Part shown: positions 10,369 through 19,145 of the stretch, piece by piece
Layout of the letters: every line of letters begins with the position of its first letter
Position numbering within the stretch: the first letter of the stretch is position 1
Assembly: GCA_910585615.1 (NCBI GenBank)
Contig: CAJUFO010000002.1
Span: 86,404-150,403, forward strand
Direction of reading: 5' to 3'
DNA from: an uncultured Acetatifactor sp.
Lineage (GTDB): Bacteria > Bacillota > Clostridia > Lachnospirales > Lachnospiraceae
DNA length: 64,000 nucleotides
The notes under the pieces: model-generated
The model's input: only the letters and a program-made list of their open reading frames with translations
Database searches by the model: none
Told to the model about the DNA's origin: nothing
Made by a program: the position numbers and the translations under genes

Positions 10369-11301
10369 TCACGGAGTCTCCATATCTCTGCGGGCCAGTC
10401 CCACCGCTCCATGGGCCGCATCTGCCCGGGCCTCTGCGATGCGGAGGGAGGGGAGCCTGACAGAGAGCGCCTCCGTCAGCGACTCCGCGATTCGCGCGTT
10501 ATTGCACAGCACGCTGCCATGCAGGACCAGAGGAAGTTCAGGCCTGCCGCAGCGTGCCTTCATTTTGCCGTAGACGGCAATGACCATTTCCAAAAGCCCG
10601 GCCACCGCTCTTTCGATAATCTGTGACACGGCTCTGTCACCCTCGTTTTCCGGCAGGGAAATCAGGCGGGCCAGCCTGGCGATTTCCTTCTTTGTGTGCC
10701 CCATGTCGTACACATATCCTACCAGCTGTGAGGAATCGGATATCCCCAGATGCCCGAACAGGGCGTTTCTGAGGGCGGTTTCGGGCCCTCTGCCGTCCTC
10801 CGCTTTCACCACCGCGGCCGCGATGTCCCGCCCGATGGCATAGGCGCTGCCCTCATCGTCGATGAGATGCCCGAAGCCTCCGGCCCGGTATCTCTCCAGC
10901 CCGCCGTGGGTCTGTCCCAGGCAGATGGAGCCTGTGCCGGAAATCAGCAGGAGGCCGTCCTCCTCCCCGAAGGCCCCGTACAGCGCCGCGTCCGCATCGC
11001 TGCAGATGGTGACCGGGCAGCGGAAGCCGCAGCCTCTAAGACAATCCCGCAGAAGGGCGGAAGCTGCAGGATTGTTGTTCCCCGCGGCACCGATGCCGAT
11101 TCCAGCGCAGTCCGCGGGGATATAGCCGTTTTCCAATAGATTGTCTGCCGCCTCCCGCAGAGATTTGGCGATGCGCTCCGGTGGGAAGCTGTTGCAGTTG
11201 AGTCCTTCTGTTTTTGTCAGAAAAAGGTCTTTTCTGCCGTCTGACACCAGAACGGTGGTTCCCGTCCCTCCGGCATCCATTCCAATGTAATATTTCCCCA
11301 T
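10369..11301 (-). CDS. BadF/BadG-family amino-sugar kinase (MurK/NagK-like)
   Basis: This 310-residue ASKHA-fold kinase begins with the phosphate-1 motif YYIGMDAGGTGTT and has GTGSICLG around residue 122. In the BadF/BadG/BcrA/BcrD ATPase group, some members, including a clostridial MurK, phosphorylate N-acetylglucosamine and N-acetylmuramic acid. It lies 26 bp downstream of murQ in the same operon, which supports MurNAc/GlcNAc phosphorylation as the job, producing MurNAc-6-P for MurQ. Which sugar is preferred cannot be told. The gene ends 13 bp from the convergent coiled-coil gene. Confidence 0.85.
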   Translation of the reverse strand: MGKYYIGMDAGGTGTTVLVSDGRKDLFLTKTEGLNCNSFPPERIAKSLREAADNLLENGYIPADCAGIGIGAAGNNNPAASALLRDCLRGCGFRCPVTICSDADAALYGAFGEEDGLLLISGTGSICLGQTHGGLERYRAGGFGHLIDDEGSAYAIGRDIAAAVVKAEDGRGPETALRNALFGHLGISDSSQLVGYVYDMGHTKKEIARLARLISLPENEGDRAVSQIIERAVAGLLEMVIAVYGKMKARCGRPELPLVLHGSVLCNNARIAESLTEALSVRLPSLRIAEARADAAHGAVGLARRDMETP

Positions 11302-11327
11302 ACCAAACTCCCTGTATCGCGATTCCC

Positions 11328-12278
11328 TCAGCGCTCTGCGCCGTCTGCCGTGGAAGCGTCCGGCGGGGCGGCGATTCCCAGCCTGGAGAAGGCCTGGCGC
11401 AGGTTGCCGCTGCTTTCGTCAAGCACAGCCTGTGCCGCCGAAGCGTCCAGCCCGGAGAGGTACATCAGTATGGCCAACTTCGTGCGCATATTGGCGGCGG
11501 CCAGGAATTCTCTGGCATCCGCCTCAGACCCGCCGGTGATGTCCCGGAAAATCCGCTGGGCCCGCTCTACCAGCTTGCCGTTGGTGGCGTTCAGGTCTAC
11601 CATGCGGTTCCCATACACCTTGCCCAGCTTAATCATGGTGGCGGTGGTGAGCATGTTCAGCACCAGCTTCTGGGCCGTGCCGGACTTCATCCGGGTGGAG
11701 CCTGTGAGAGCCTCCGGGCCTGTCAGGGGCGCGATGCAGACATCCACTTCCCTTTGCAGGATGCTGTCCGGATTGGTGGTGATGCCGATGGTCTTCGCGC
11801 CCGCTGCGGCAGCCTGCCTGACCACGCCCAGTACATAAGGCGTCCTGCCGCTGGCGGCGATGCCTGTGACCACATCCGCGGCCGTGATGCCCAGCCTTCC
11901 GATTTCGGCCCTGCCCAGCTCCTCGCTGTCCTCGCTGTCCTCCACCGCATTGCGCAGGGCCGTGTCCCCTCCTGCGATATGGCCCTGTATCAGGTCGTGG
12001 CTGACTCCGAAGGTGGGGGTGCACTCGGAGGCGTCCAGGACGCCCAGTCTTCCGGAGGTGCCCGCGCCGAAGTAGAAGAGCCTTCCGCCGCCCCGGATAG
12101 CATCCACGATCATATCCACCGCCCGGGCGATGTGGGGAATCTCCTTTCCTACCGCCTCCGGGACGATTCTGTCCTCATCGTTGATCATGTTCAGGATTCC
12201 GGCCGTATCGCAACGGTCGATTTCTTTTGTTCTTTCATTGACCTGTTCGGTCAAAAGGCTTGCCAGATAGTTGTCCAT
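11328..12278 (-). CDS. murQ: N-acetylmuramic acid 6-phosphate etherase
   Basis: MurQ cleaves the lactyl ether of MurNAc-6-phosphate to give GlcNAc-6-phosphate and D-lactate, recycling peptidoglycan sugars. The 316-residue protein has the family start (LLTEQVNERTKEID), the SIS domain with FYFGAGTSGRLGVLDASECTPTFG, and IAASGRTPYVLG. The second of two adjacent ATGs is preferred because GGAGG sits only one base from the first (12281). It is the first gene of a two-gene operon with the kinase and diverges from the sugar importer. Confidence 0.95.
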   Translation of the reverse strand: MDNYLASLLTEQVNERTKEIDRCDTAGILNMINDEDRIVPEAVGKEIPHIARAVDMIVDAIRGGGRLFYFGAGTSGRLGVLDASECTPTFGVSHDLIQGHIAGGDTALRNAVEDSEDSEELGRAEIGRLGITAADVVTGIAASGRTPYVLGVVRQAAAAGAKTIGITTNPDSILQREVDVCIAPLTGPEALTGSTRMKSGTAQKLVLNMLTTATMIKLGKVYGNRMVDLNATNGKLVERAQRIFRDITGGSEADAREFLAAANMRTKLAILMYLSGLDASAAQAVLDESSGNLRQAFSRLGIAAPPDASTADGAER

Positions 12279-12336
12279 CATACCTCCCGTCTGTCCCCCC
12301 TTGCAGGGGCGGAACCGCTGTGCTTTCGTTAGCTAC

Positions 12337-12365
12337 ATTTTAGGGGCATTAGGGCCTGGTGTCAA
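12337..12365 (-). promoter_or_regulatory. murQ: Sigma-A promoter of the murQ-kinase operon
   Basis: A perfect TTGACA and TAAAAT are separated by 17 bases on the minus strand, about 60 bp before murQ. The remaining bases toward the divergent importer hold no promoter I could score with confidence. Confidence 0.8.
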
Positions 12366-12585
12366 CAGCCGATAATAAGAAAAGTTGTCCAAACAGGTGG
12401 AAAATCCCGGGAAACTGGGCTTTTTGGGCAGAAAAAAGCGCAAAAGAAGAACCGACTCCGGAGGAAGAGCAGGAAGATATGCCGAGAGGTTTGTCACATT
12501 TTTGGCATTATCGAAAGGTATACCTTTTGGGCCGTGCTTTGGGAGCGAAGATTGAAGACGGAAACTATTCCAAGGGGGACGGTCT

Positions 12586-13509
12586 ATGGAAGCTACGAAG
12601 AAAAAAAGCAAATTACTTGAAATCTGGAAAGCGAGGTACCTGTACATACTTCTTTTGCCCCTGCTGGTCTGGCTGGCAGTGTTCTGCTATGCCCCCATGT
12701 ACGGTGTGCTCATGGCCTTCAAGAACTACAGCGCAAAGCTGGGGGTTTTGGGGAGCCCGTGGGTGGGGCTGCAGCATTTCAAGAGAATTTTCATTACGCC
12801 GGACGCTATGAGGTCGATCAACAATACCATCGTGATCAGCGCCAGCAGGCTGCTTTTTGAGTTCCCCATGCCTATCATCATGGCTATCATGATTACCGAG
12901 ATGCCCGGTAACCGCACGAAAAAGATATATCAGACCATTTTTACGTTCCCCCATTTCCTCTCCTGGGTCGTGGTGGCGAACATCGTGACCAACTTCATGG
13001 CCCAGGGCGGCGCGATCAATATCCTTTTGGATAACCTGGGATTTGAGAAGATTAATTTCCTGACCACCAAGCCTCTGTTCAGGCCTCTGCTCTACATCAC
13101 CTCCAACTGGAAGGAGATGGGATGGTCCGCCATCATCTACATGGCGGCCATAGCGGGCATCGACACCACGCTCTATGAAGCGGCCAAGGTGGACGGCGCC
13201 ACCCGGCTGAAGCAGATATGGCATGTGACCCTGCCCGGCATCCTGAGCACCATCGTCATCATGTTCATCCTCCAGGTAGGCGGCATGATGAACGCCGGTT
13301 TCGACCAGGTCTTCAACCTGCGCAACAGCGCGGTAAAGGATATCTCCCAGATCCTGGACACCTATGTCTATGACATCACTTTCCTGAGCACGCCGAATTA
13401 CGGTTTCTCCACGGCGGTAGGATTGTTCAAGTCCGTGATCAACTTCTTCCTGCTGTTCCTGGCGAACACGGTGACGAAGAAGATCAGCGGACAGGGAATG
13501 TTCGCTTAA
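12586..13509 (+). CDS. Sugar ABC transporter permease, LplB/MalF type
   Basis: This 307-residue inner-membrane permease has six predicted membrane segments. The EAA loop that contacts the ATPase is visible near residue 200 (LYEAAKVDGATRLKQIWHVTLPGI). It is the first of four genes (two permeases, binding protein, GH20) and, as in many CUT1-type clusters, no dedicated ATPase is present, so a shared MsmK-like ATPase must serve it. RBS AAGGGGG. The pairing with murQ/kinase and a hexosaminidase suggests an amino-sugar-containing oligosaccharide as the substrate (inference). Confidence 0.92.
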   Translation: MEATKKKSKLLEIWKARYLYILLLPLLVWLAVFCYAPMYGVLMAFKNYSAKLGVLGSPWVGLQHFKRIFITPDAMRSINNTIVISASRLLFEFPMPIIMAIMITEMPGNRTKKIYQTIFTFPHFLSWVVVANIVTNFMAQGGAINILLDNLGFEKINFLTTKPLFRPLLYITSNWKEMGWSAIIYMAAIAGIDTTLYEAAKVDGATRLKQIWHVTLPGILSTIVIMFILQVGGMMNAGFDQVFNLRNSAVKDISQILDTYVYDITFLSTPNYGFSTAVGLFKSVINFFLLFLANTVTKKISGQGMFA

Positions 13510-13536
13510 GCGAAGACAGGAAAGGAGACAGAGAGT

Positions 13537-14436
13537 ATGAAGAACCCGAAAATCAAGAAGAGACATAAATGGCAGGGCACGGAGATCTTCTCCGTAATCG
13601 TCCTGACGATCATAGCCATATTGATAGTCGTTCCTTTCTGGAACGCGGTGGTGATTTCCCTGGAGACATCGGCCGCTTTCAGCCGCAAGCCCTTCTCCTG
13701 GCTGCCCGGGGAGTTCACCCTGGCCAACTATGACTACCTGCTGTTCCAGAACAGCGGCGCCATGATTACGGCATATAAGGCTACCATAGGGATTACGGTG
13801 GTAGGCACATTCTTGGGAATGCTGGTGTCGGTCATGGGGGCATATGCCTTCTCCAGAAAGTTCCCGGGGAAGAAGTTCTTCTTCATGGCCATGCTGTTCA
13901 CCATGTTCTTCGGCGGCGGCCTGATTCCCACCTACCTGCTGATCAAGGGCATGGGGCTGCTGGACACTTACACCATATTGGTGCTGCTGGGCATGATTTC
14001 CACCTACAATATCATCATCATGAAGAACGGTTTCGAGAGCACGCCCATGGATCTCCAGGAGGCGGCCATGATAGACGGAGCCAACGACCTGACGGTATTC
14101 GCCAAGATTATGCTTCCTCTGCAGAAGCCCCTGATTGCCACGTTCTCCCTGTTCACCGCAGTGGGATACTGGAACAGCTGGTACTGGCCCATGCTCCTTT
14201 TGAGCAGCGGCGACAAGACCGTGCTGCAGCTGTTCCTGCGCTCCATCGTCAATGCCCTGACATCCCAGGAGGGCACCAAGAATATGGCGGCTTCCGGCCA
14301 GGCGTTCCAGAACACCTTCTCCCAGGGCGTGAAGATGGCGGCAGTGTTCGCGGTCATGCTTCCCATCATGGTGGTATACCCGTTCTTGCAGAAGTATTTC
14401 GTAAAAGGCATGCTGGTAGGGGCGGTGAAGATGTAG
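13537..14436 (+). CDS. Sugar ABC transporter permease, YtcP/MalG type
   Basis: This 299-residue second permease has six membrane segments and an EAA loop (DLQEAAMIDGANDLTVFAKIMLP in two parts: DLQEAAMIDGAND, LTVFAKIMLP). It starts 27 bp after the LplB-type gene with RBS AAAGGAG, and will form a heterodimer with it. It carries the FYCFW-free, glycine-rich GGGLIPTYLLIKGMGLLDT region common in the YtcP subgroup. The cognate binding protein follows. Confidence 0.92.
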   Translation: MKNPKIKKRHKWQGTEIFSVIVLTIIAILIVVPFWNAVVISLETSAAFSRKPFSWLPGEFTLANYDYLLFQNSGAMITAYKATIGITVVGTFLGMLVSVMGAYAFSRKFPGKKFFFMAMLFTMFFGGGLIPTYLLIKGMGLLDTYTILVLLGMISTYNIIIMKNGFESTPMDLQEAAMIDGANDLTVFAKIMLPLQKPLIATFSLFTAVGYWNSWYWPMLLLSSGDKTVLQLFLRSIVNALTSQEGTKNMAASGQAFQNTFSQGVKMAAVFAVMLPIMVVYPFLQKYFVKGMLVGAVKM

Positions 14437-14465
14437 TTCCGGATATCTGTGAAAGTATTATGAAC

Positions 14466-14488
14466 CCGGCGCCGGGGAACCGCGCCGG
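14466..14488 (+). promoter_or_regulatory. Intercistronic hairpin before the binding-protein gene
   Basis: CCGGCGC and GCGCCGG form a 7-bp G+C stem with no T tract. Such hairpins often protect or adjust mRNA between permease and binding-protein genes; that role is inference. Confidence 0.45.
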
Positions 14489-14531
14489 AAGTAATACAAA
14501 TATAAATTCATTTCCATGAAAGGAGAGTATT

Positions 14532-16208
14532 ATGAGAAAGGTAAAAAAGTTTGCTGCACTGTTGCTGTGCGGCGCGCTGACGCTTTCCGCTCTGACGGGC
14601 TGCGGCGGCGATGACGGAGGCTCTTCCAAGGAGAGCAGCTCTGCTCCGGAAGAATCCAAGGCGGAGGAGAGCAAGGCAGAGGATGCCGGCGGCGAGGCGG
14701 AAGATGCCGGTGGCGAGGCAGAGGACGCAGGCGGCGAAGCCGCAAGCGGAGACGCGGTCCACTTCACCTTTACGGCTTACAACTGTATCGCCGGTAAGGA
14801 CTACAAGGATCCCCTGTTCCTCTGGATCAACGAGAAATTCGGCGTGGACATGGAAGTCATGGCCAATGAGCCCAGCGGCGCTGACGAGAGGTTCCGTACA
14901 TGGGTCATGGGCGGCACGCTTCCCGACTGTGCAAACTGGGAAGGATTCACGTTTGCCGAGTATTATTCCTACATCGATCAGGGCCTGCTTGGCGCGCTGC
15001 CTGACGGCTGGGAGGAGAAGTATCCCAACATCGCCAAGATGGTAGAGGCCTCCGGCTACGCGGAGTATCTGAAGGTGGACGGCAAGACCTATGGCGTTCC
15101 CCACGTTGTGTTCAACAATTTCCTGAAGATGGATCCCCCCATCAACCATGCGACCCTGTTCTTCAGAAAGGACTGGGCGGCAGAGGTAGGCATGCCTGAC
15201 ATGGGCAAGGACTACTACGTCACCATCTCTGAACTGAAGCAGTATCTGGAGAAGGTAAAAGAGGCGGGCCTGACCAACGATTCCTTCGTGAGCGACAGCC
15301 CCGGAAACATCGACCAGATGTTCGGATATGCCACAGGCACCCCTTATGGCCGTACCTTCATCGAGACCCCGGAAGGCTTTAAGTATACCTTCGTGGATGA
15401 CAGGGACAAATGGATCAACATGATTGAGATCATGAGGGAGTGGTATCAGGCAGGCCTGATCGATCCCGACTATGTGGTCATCAACGATATCTATGATGCC
15501 CGTGCCGCTCTGATGGCAGGTACGCTGGCTGCCATGTACGACAGCGGCGACTGCGGAAATACCAATACCTATATGACAGGTTACCAGGGGAACTTCCCGG
15601 ATCAGGATCCCTACGATATCATCGGCGGAGCCCACATCGTTCCAGATGAAGGCGTAAGCGCCGGCTCCATCCTGGAGGTAGGCAACTACTGGACCGTGCA
15701 GGTCTTCAATCCTGATACGGATGAAGCTACGATGGCGAAGATCATGGAAGTCATGGATTGGGCCTGCACGGCTGAGGGCGAGGCTTCCGTACAGATTGGT
15801 ATCCCCGAGGTGGACTGGAAGTATGCGGATGACGGCAGCATCGAGCCCATCAACAACATCGATATCACCGTGTATCCTTCCACCGAGATTCTGGGAACGG
15901 CATTCAGCCACTGCCAGGACGAAATCGGATATTCCGGAGCAAGGGCAGATATGGACAAGCGCGCGATCGACCAGGCGCTGGCTGTCTTTGAGGTCAAGAA
16001 GCAGGGTACTGTCATTCCTTACGAGAAGAACTACACCATCTTCAGCAGCCCTACGAAGGATATGTACTCCGTGGCTTATGGGGATAAGATCAACGAGCTG
16101 GTTACCGGCACCGATGACATCGCTTCCACATGGGATGCCTTCTTTGAGGAGAACAGAGGTATGTGGGAGCCCCTGCTGAACGAGCTTAACGAGCACTTCG
16201 GCTATTGA
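14532..16208 (+). CDS. Extracellular sugar-binding lipoprotein of the ABC importer
   Basis: This 558-residue protein has a lipoprotein signal with lipobox LTGC (Cys24), followed by a low-complexity acidic linker in which a seven-residue unit (EDAGGEA-like) is repeated three times in tandem, then a large periplasmic-binding-like fold. Size and the LplB/YtcP neighbours place it in the LplA-type solute-binding group. It catches the oligosaccharide outside the membrane. RBS AAGGAGAG. The linker repeats differ slightly at the DNA level and could vary in number between strains. Confidence 0.9.
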   Translation: MRKVKKFAALLLCGALTLSALTGCGGDDGGSSKESSSAPEESKAEESKAEDAGGEAEDAGGEAEDAGGEAASGDAVHFTFTAYNCIAGKDYKDPLFLWINEKFGVDMEVMANEPSGADERFRTWVMGGTLPDCANWEGFTFAEYYSYIDQGLLGALPDGWEEKYPNIAKMVEASGYAEYLKVDGKTYGVPHVVFNNFLKMDPPINHATLFFRKDWAAEVGMPDMGKDYYVTISELKQYLEKVKEAGLTNDSFVSDSPGNIDQMFGYATGTPYGRTFIETPEGFKYTFVDDRDKWINMIEIMREWYQAGLIDPDYVVINDIYDARAALMAGTLAAMYDSGDCGNTNTYMTGYQGNFPDQDPYDIIGGAHIVPDEGVSAGSILEVGNYWTVQVFNPDTDEATMAKIMEVMDWACTAEGEASVQIGIPEVDWKYADDGSIEPINNIDITVYPSTEILGTAFSHCQDEIGYSGARADMDKRAIDQALAVFEVKKQGTVIPYEKNYTIFSSPTKDMYSVAYGDKINELVTGTDDIASTWDAFFEENRGMWEPLLNELNEHFGY

Positions 16209-16296
16209 GAAGAGCGCGGTGCGCGGGAAAGAGCACAGAAAGCATTGAAATAGCGAAACACAGCAATGATATGACAGAAATGAAGTAAGCACGGAC

Positions 16297-16334
16297 GGCT
16301 CCCTTGTCCCCTTATGAAAAGGGGCAGGGGAGCC
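16297..16334 (+). promoter_or_regulatory. Strong intercistronic hairpin between binding protein and hexosaminidase
   Basis: GGCTCCC...TCCCCTT and AAGGGG...GGGAGCC make a long stem with a tiny loop and no T tract. It may limit read-through or stabilise the upstream binding-protein message. The rest of the 214-bp gap holds only the GH20 ribosome-binding site. Confidence 0.5.
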
Positions 16335-16422
16335 GAAAGTATATATAAAGGCAGCGGACTGCCGCAACGGGCAGCAGCAGGCAGCCTGCAATGCGCGGCG
16401 CTGAGATAAGGAGGTTGTCAAT

Positions 16423-18423
16423 ATGGGAATTCCAAAGCTTTATTTTTACGGTGACATCGAGGGCCTGGTTCCGGCTCTGAAGGGGCTGGAGGGGGACGGA
16501 TATTTCAGGCTGTGCGGCAAGGACGAGGGAGGCTTTCCGGTAAAGGCGGAAAGCGGGGCGGAGAATCTGGTGAGCTGCGACGGGCAGAGCGCCTGCATCC
16601 GCTTCGAATCCAGGACGCTGTTCTTCCGTCAGTTGGGGCGGCTGCTGGGGCGGCTGCCGGAAGCCTTTGAGGAGAAGACGGTCAAATATTTCGATGAGCT
16701 GGGGGCCATGTTCGACCTTTCCCGGAACAATGTGATATCCGTGGAGGGCTTCCAGGGCTTCATGAGGAAGCTGGCGCTGATGGGGTACACCTATATCTTC
16801 TTATATATGGAAGATACTTATGAGGTGGAGGAGCTGCCCTACTTCGGGTACATGAGGGGCAGGTACACCCAGGAGGAGCTGTCCCGGATGGACGCCTACG
16901 CGGCGGATTACGGAATCGAGCTGATTCCCTGCATCCAGACGCTGGGGCATCTGGAGAAGTACCTGCGCTGGCCGGTGGCGTTCCCTATAAGGGATACGGA
17001 GAACGTGCTGCTGGTAGGCGCGCCGGAGACGAAGGAGTTCCTGCGGAGCATCCTGAAGGCAGCCACCGCGCCCTTCCGTTCCTCCAGGATCCATCTGGGC
17101 ATGGACGAGGCCTGGGGGCTGGGAAGCGGCATGTACCTGGCGAAGAACGGCTACAAGCCCTCTCTGGAGATTCTTCGGGACCATCTGGAGATGGTGATGG
17201 ACGTGTGCCGGGAAATCGACCTGGAGCCCATGATTTGGAGCGACATGTTCTTCCGGCCTTTGAACGAGAGCGGCGATTATTACGACCAGTCCCCCATCGA
17301 GGAGAAGACCCTGGAGCAGATCAGGGCCTCCATCCCGGAGGGGCTGTCGCTGGTATACTGGGACTATTACCACGCGGAGAAGGAGGTGTACTCCAGGCTG
17401 CTGGAGAAGCACCAGCAGCTCACGGACCGCATCGTCTTCGCAGGGGGCATCTGGACCTGGAACGGCATCTCCCCCAACCAGGGGAAGGCCTTCCGCGTCA
17501 CCAGGGAAGGCCTCGGGGCCTGCAGGGAGCGGGGCATCCGCAATGTCTGTACCACCATGTGGGGGGACAATGGCGGCGAGACCTCCAGCCTCTGCGCCCT
17601 GATCGGGATGCAGCTGTTCGGCGAGTATGCCTACAATGAGGATCCCACCAACGAGGAAGTCTTCCGCAGCTTCCGGGCGTGCTGCCGGGAGGACGGCCAG
17701 GCGTTCTACGACCTGCGGCTGCTGGATGAAATCCCCTCCGTGCCGGAGGAGAACCTCCACAGCGCCAATCCCTCCAAGTTCCTGTTGTACCAGAATCCGC
17801 TCTACGGTCTCTTCGACAGGCATGTGGAGGATTTCCTGAAGGATGCGCTGAAGACGGCAGGGCGCGACCCGGAGGATCCGGCCCAGATGGAGGCCATCCT
17901 CTTCGGGGAGGACGAGGAGCTCCACGGCCTGTACGATTACTATATGGATCTGGCCGGAAAGCTGCGGGGCTATATGCGGAAATCCGAGGGGAACGCCCTG
18001 ATGTTCGCCCACTACGCGAACCTGGCACAGTTCCTGGCGGACAAGGCGGAGCTGGGCTGCGCCATCCGCTTCGCCTACGACGCGGGCAGGGACGACCTGA
18101 CAGAGGAGTGCATGGACAGATGCGCAGGGCTCCTGGAGCAGTTGCCCGCGCTGGCGGACACCTGGCGTAAGCTCTGGAGGAGCACCAGCAAGGCTGTGGG
18201 CTTCGAGGTGATAACCATCCGCCTGGGAGCGCTGGAGGCCCAGTTGAAATACGCGCTGGAATGCCTGGATGCCTTCTGCCATGAAGGGGCAAAGATAGAG
18301 GAGCTGGAACTGGAGCTTCTGCACTACGGCTCCATGCGGCCCAGGCAGGAAGGGGCGGCCCTGGACATCAACTGCCCGTTCTGGGACAGGATCGCCGCCA
18401 TGAACCCTGTGGGCGGAGTATGA
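16423..18423 (+). CDS. Beta-N-acetylhexosaminidase, glycoside hydrolase family 20 (GcnA-like)
   Basis: This 666-residue protein has no signal peptide, so it should act in the cytoplasm on imported oligosaccharides. The GH20 catalytic Asp-Glu pair is at about residues 228-229 in SRIHLGMDEAWGLG, where Asp orients the substrate acetamido group and Glu is the acid. Barrel strands are seen at YIFLYMEDTYEVE and ELIPCIQTLGHLEKY. Length and architecture resemble GcnA-type N-acetyl-beta-glucosaminidases, which lack the usual GH20b N-terminal domain. It is last in the importer operon and would release GlcNAc or GalNAc for the divergent kinase. Confidence 0.88.
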   Translation: MGIPKLYFYGDIEGLVPALKGLEGDGYFRLCGKDEGGFPVKAESGAENLVSCDGQSACIRFESRTLFFRQLGRLLGRLPEAFEEKTVKYFDELGAMFDLSRNNVISVEGFQGFMRKLALMGYTYIFLYMEDTYEVEELPYFGYMRGRYTQEELSRMDAYAADYGIELIPCIQTLGHLEKYLRWPVAFPIRDTENVLLVGAPETKEFLRSILKAATAPFRSSRIHLGMDEAWGLGSGMYLAKNGYKPSLEILRDHLEMVMDVCREIDLEPMIWSDMFFRPLNESGDYYDQSPIEEKTLEQIRASIPEGLSLVYWDYYHAEKEVYSRLLEKHQQLTDRIVFAGGIWTWNGISPNQGKAFRVTREGLGACRERGIRNVCTTMWGDNGGETSSLCALIGMQLFGEYAYNEDPTNEEVFRSFRACCREDGQAFYDLRLLDEIPSVPEENLHSANPSKFLLYQNPLYGLFDRHVEDFLKDALKTAGRDPEDPAQMEAILFGEDEELHGLYDYYMDLAGKLRGYMRKSEGNALMFAHYANLAQFLADKAELGCAIRFAYDAGRDDLTEECMDRCAGLLEQLPALADTWRKLWRSTSKAVGFEVITIRLGALEAQLKYALECLDAFCHEGAKIEELELELLHYGSMRPRQEGAALDINCPFWDRIAAMNPVGGV

Positions 18424-18458
18424 TGAAGGTGTAATATAAGAACGTGAATTAATCAAAT

Positions 18459-18516
18459 GAGGCTCCTTTCCGAAAGGGCGGAATTCCGCTGTCTTTCGGG
18501 AGGGAGCCTGTTTTTT
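18459..18516 (+). terminator. Terminator of the sugar-importer operon
   Basis: A long inverted repeat (AGGCTCC...CCGAAAG and CTTTCGG...GGGAGCCT) ends in TTTTTT, 35 bp past the GH20 stop. Confidence 0.85.
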
Positions 18517-18527
18517 GCTTCTGTTAT

Positions 18528-18737
18528 GTTCCACAAAAATATAGCTGTAATCGGATTCGGCATCATATTGCGATGAGATTCTTGTGCCTGATTGGGGGAA
18601 TGCCTCAAGTCGTCGGATTCCTTTCGTTATCTTGCCCATAATCTTTTGCGAGCCGCTTTCTCCGTAGGCTTGCGTTAATTCGCTGCGGAGCTTTTTAGCT
18701 TTCTTCTGACGATCTGTGAATATTCCAATTTAGCCAA
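18528..18737 (-). pseudogene. Broken RelE/ParE-family toxin gene
   Basis: On the minus strand a TTG two bases past the antitoxin stop opens LAKLEYSQIVRRKLK, then a single missing base in a run of A (five A, complementary to 18692-18696) throws the frame off. In the next frame the protein continues as LRSELTQAYGESGSQKIMG, then IRRLEAFPQSGTRISSQYD and YSYIFVEHN, which is the RelE/ParE fold pattern. After VEHN the sequence departs from the expected strand and runs into the importer terminator, so the C-terminal catalytic end is missing as well. The toxin should be inactive as written. Confidence 0.7.
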
Positions 18738-18738
18738 A

Positions 18739-18996
18739 TCATGACACCCCCAGCTCTTTTTCTAATTCATCTGCGGATATGGTTCCTTCAGCAATCACTG
18801 ATTTTTCGGCTTCCTGAAGCTTTAGCAGCAACTGATTTAAGGCCTTCTGCTTATCCAGCTCATCTAATTCCTGCATGTCGATAATGGCGCAGGAGCCATG
18901 TCCGTTGCGGGTAAGATAGACTCGGTTCCCATAGGAAACCTCATTTACCACCGCTGTGTAATTTCTCAAGTCTGATATGGGTTTTATATTCGGCAT
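18739..18996 (-). CDS. Phd/YefM-type antitoxin
   Basis: This 85-residue protein has the family start (PNIKPISDLRNYTAVVNEV) and core strand (VYLTRNGHGSCAIIDM), a DNA-binding N-terminus and a toxin-binding helical tail. Such antitoxins neutralise RelE/ParE toxins and repress their own operon. Its toxin partner downstream is broken, so the antitoxin may survive as an orphan that can still protect against related toxins. RBS GGAGGA. Confidence 0.9.
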   Translation of the reverse strand: MPNIKPISDLRNYTAVVNEVSYGNRVYLTRNGHGSCAIIDMQELDELDKQKALNQLLLKLQEAEKSVIAEGTISADELEKELGVS

Positions 18997-19055
18997 TTCG
19001 CATCCTCCAATTCTTCCAAACTTCCAGTCGGTTCTCTACACACCTTTCTGATAGT

Positions 19056-19085
19056 ATTATACCAGTTGTCTGCCGTCGCCTGCAA
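19056..19085 (-). promoter_or_regulatory. Promoter of the antitoxin gene
   Basis: TTGCAG and a perfect TATAAT are separated by 18 bases on the minus strand, 60 bp before the antitoxin ATG. Confidence 0.65.
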
Positions 19086-19145
19086 CAAATTTGCATGGAA
19101 ATTTACAGCAAAATTTATGGCATGTGGATGCGCGGCTGTCTGCCT

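Noticed and set aside
14508..16421. A 637-codon minus-strand frame opposite the binding-protein gene
   Set aside because: Codon-bias shadow of the lipoprotein gene; the plus strand has lipobox, ribosome-binding site and homology.
16801..18639. A 612-codon minus-strand frame opposite the GH20 gene
   Set aside because: It is a shadow of the high-G+C GH20 gene. Only its first 40 codons, which lie outside that gene, are real and belong to the broken toxin.
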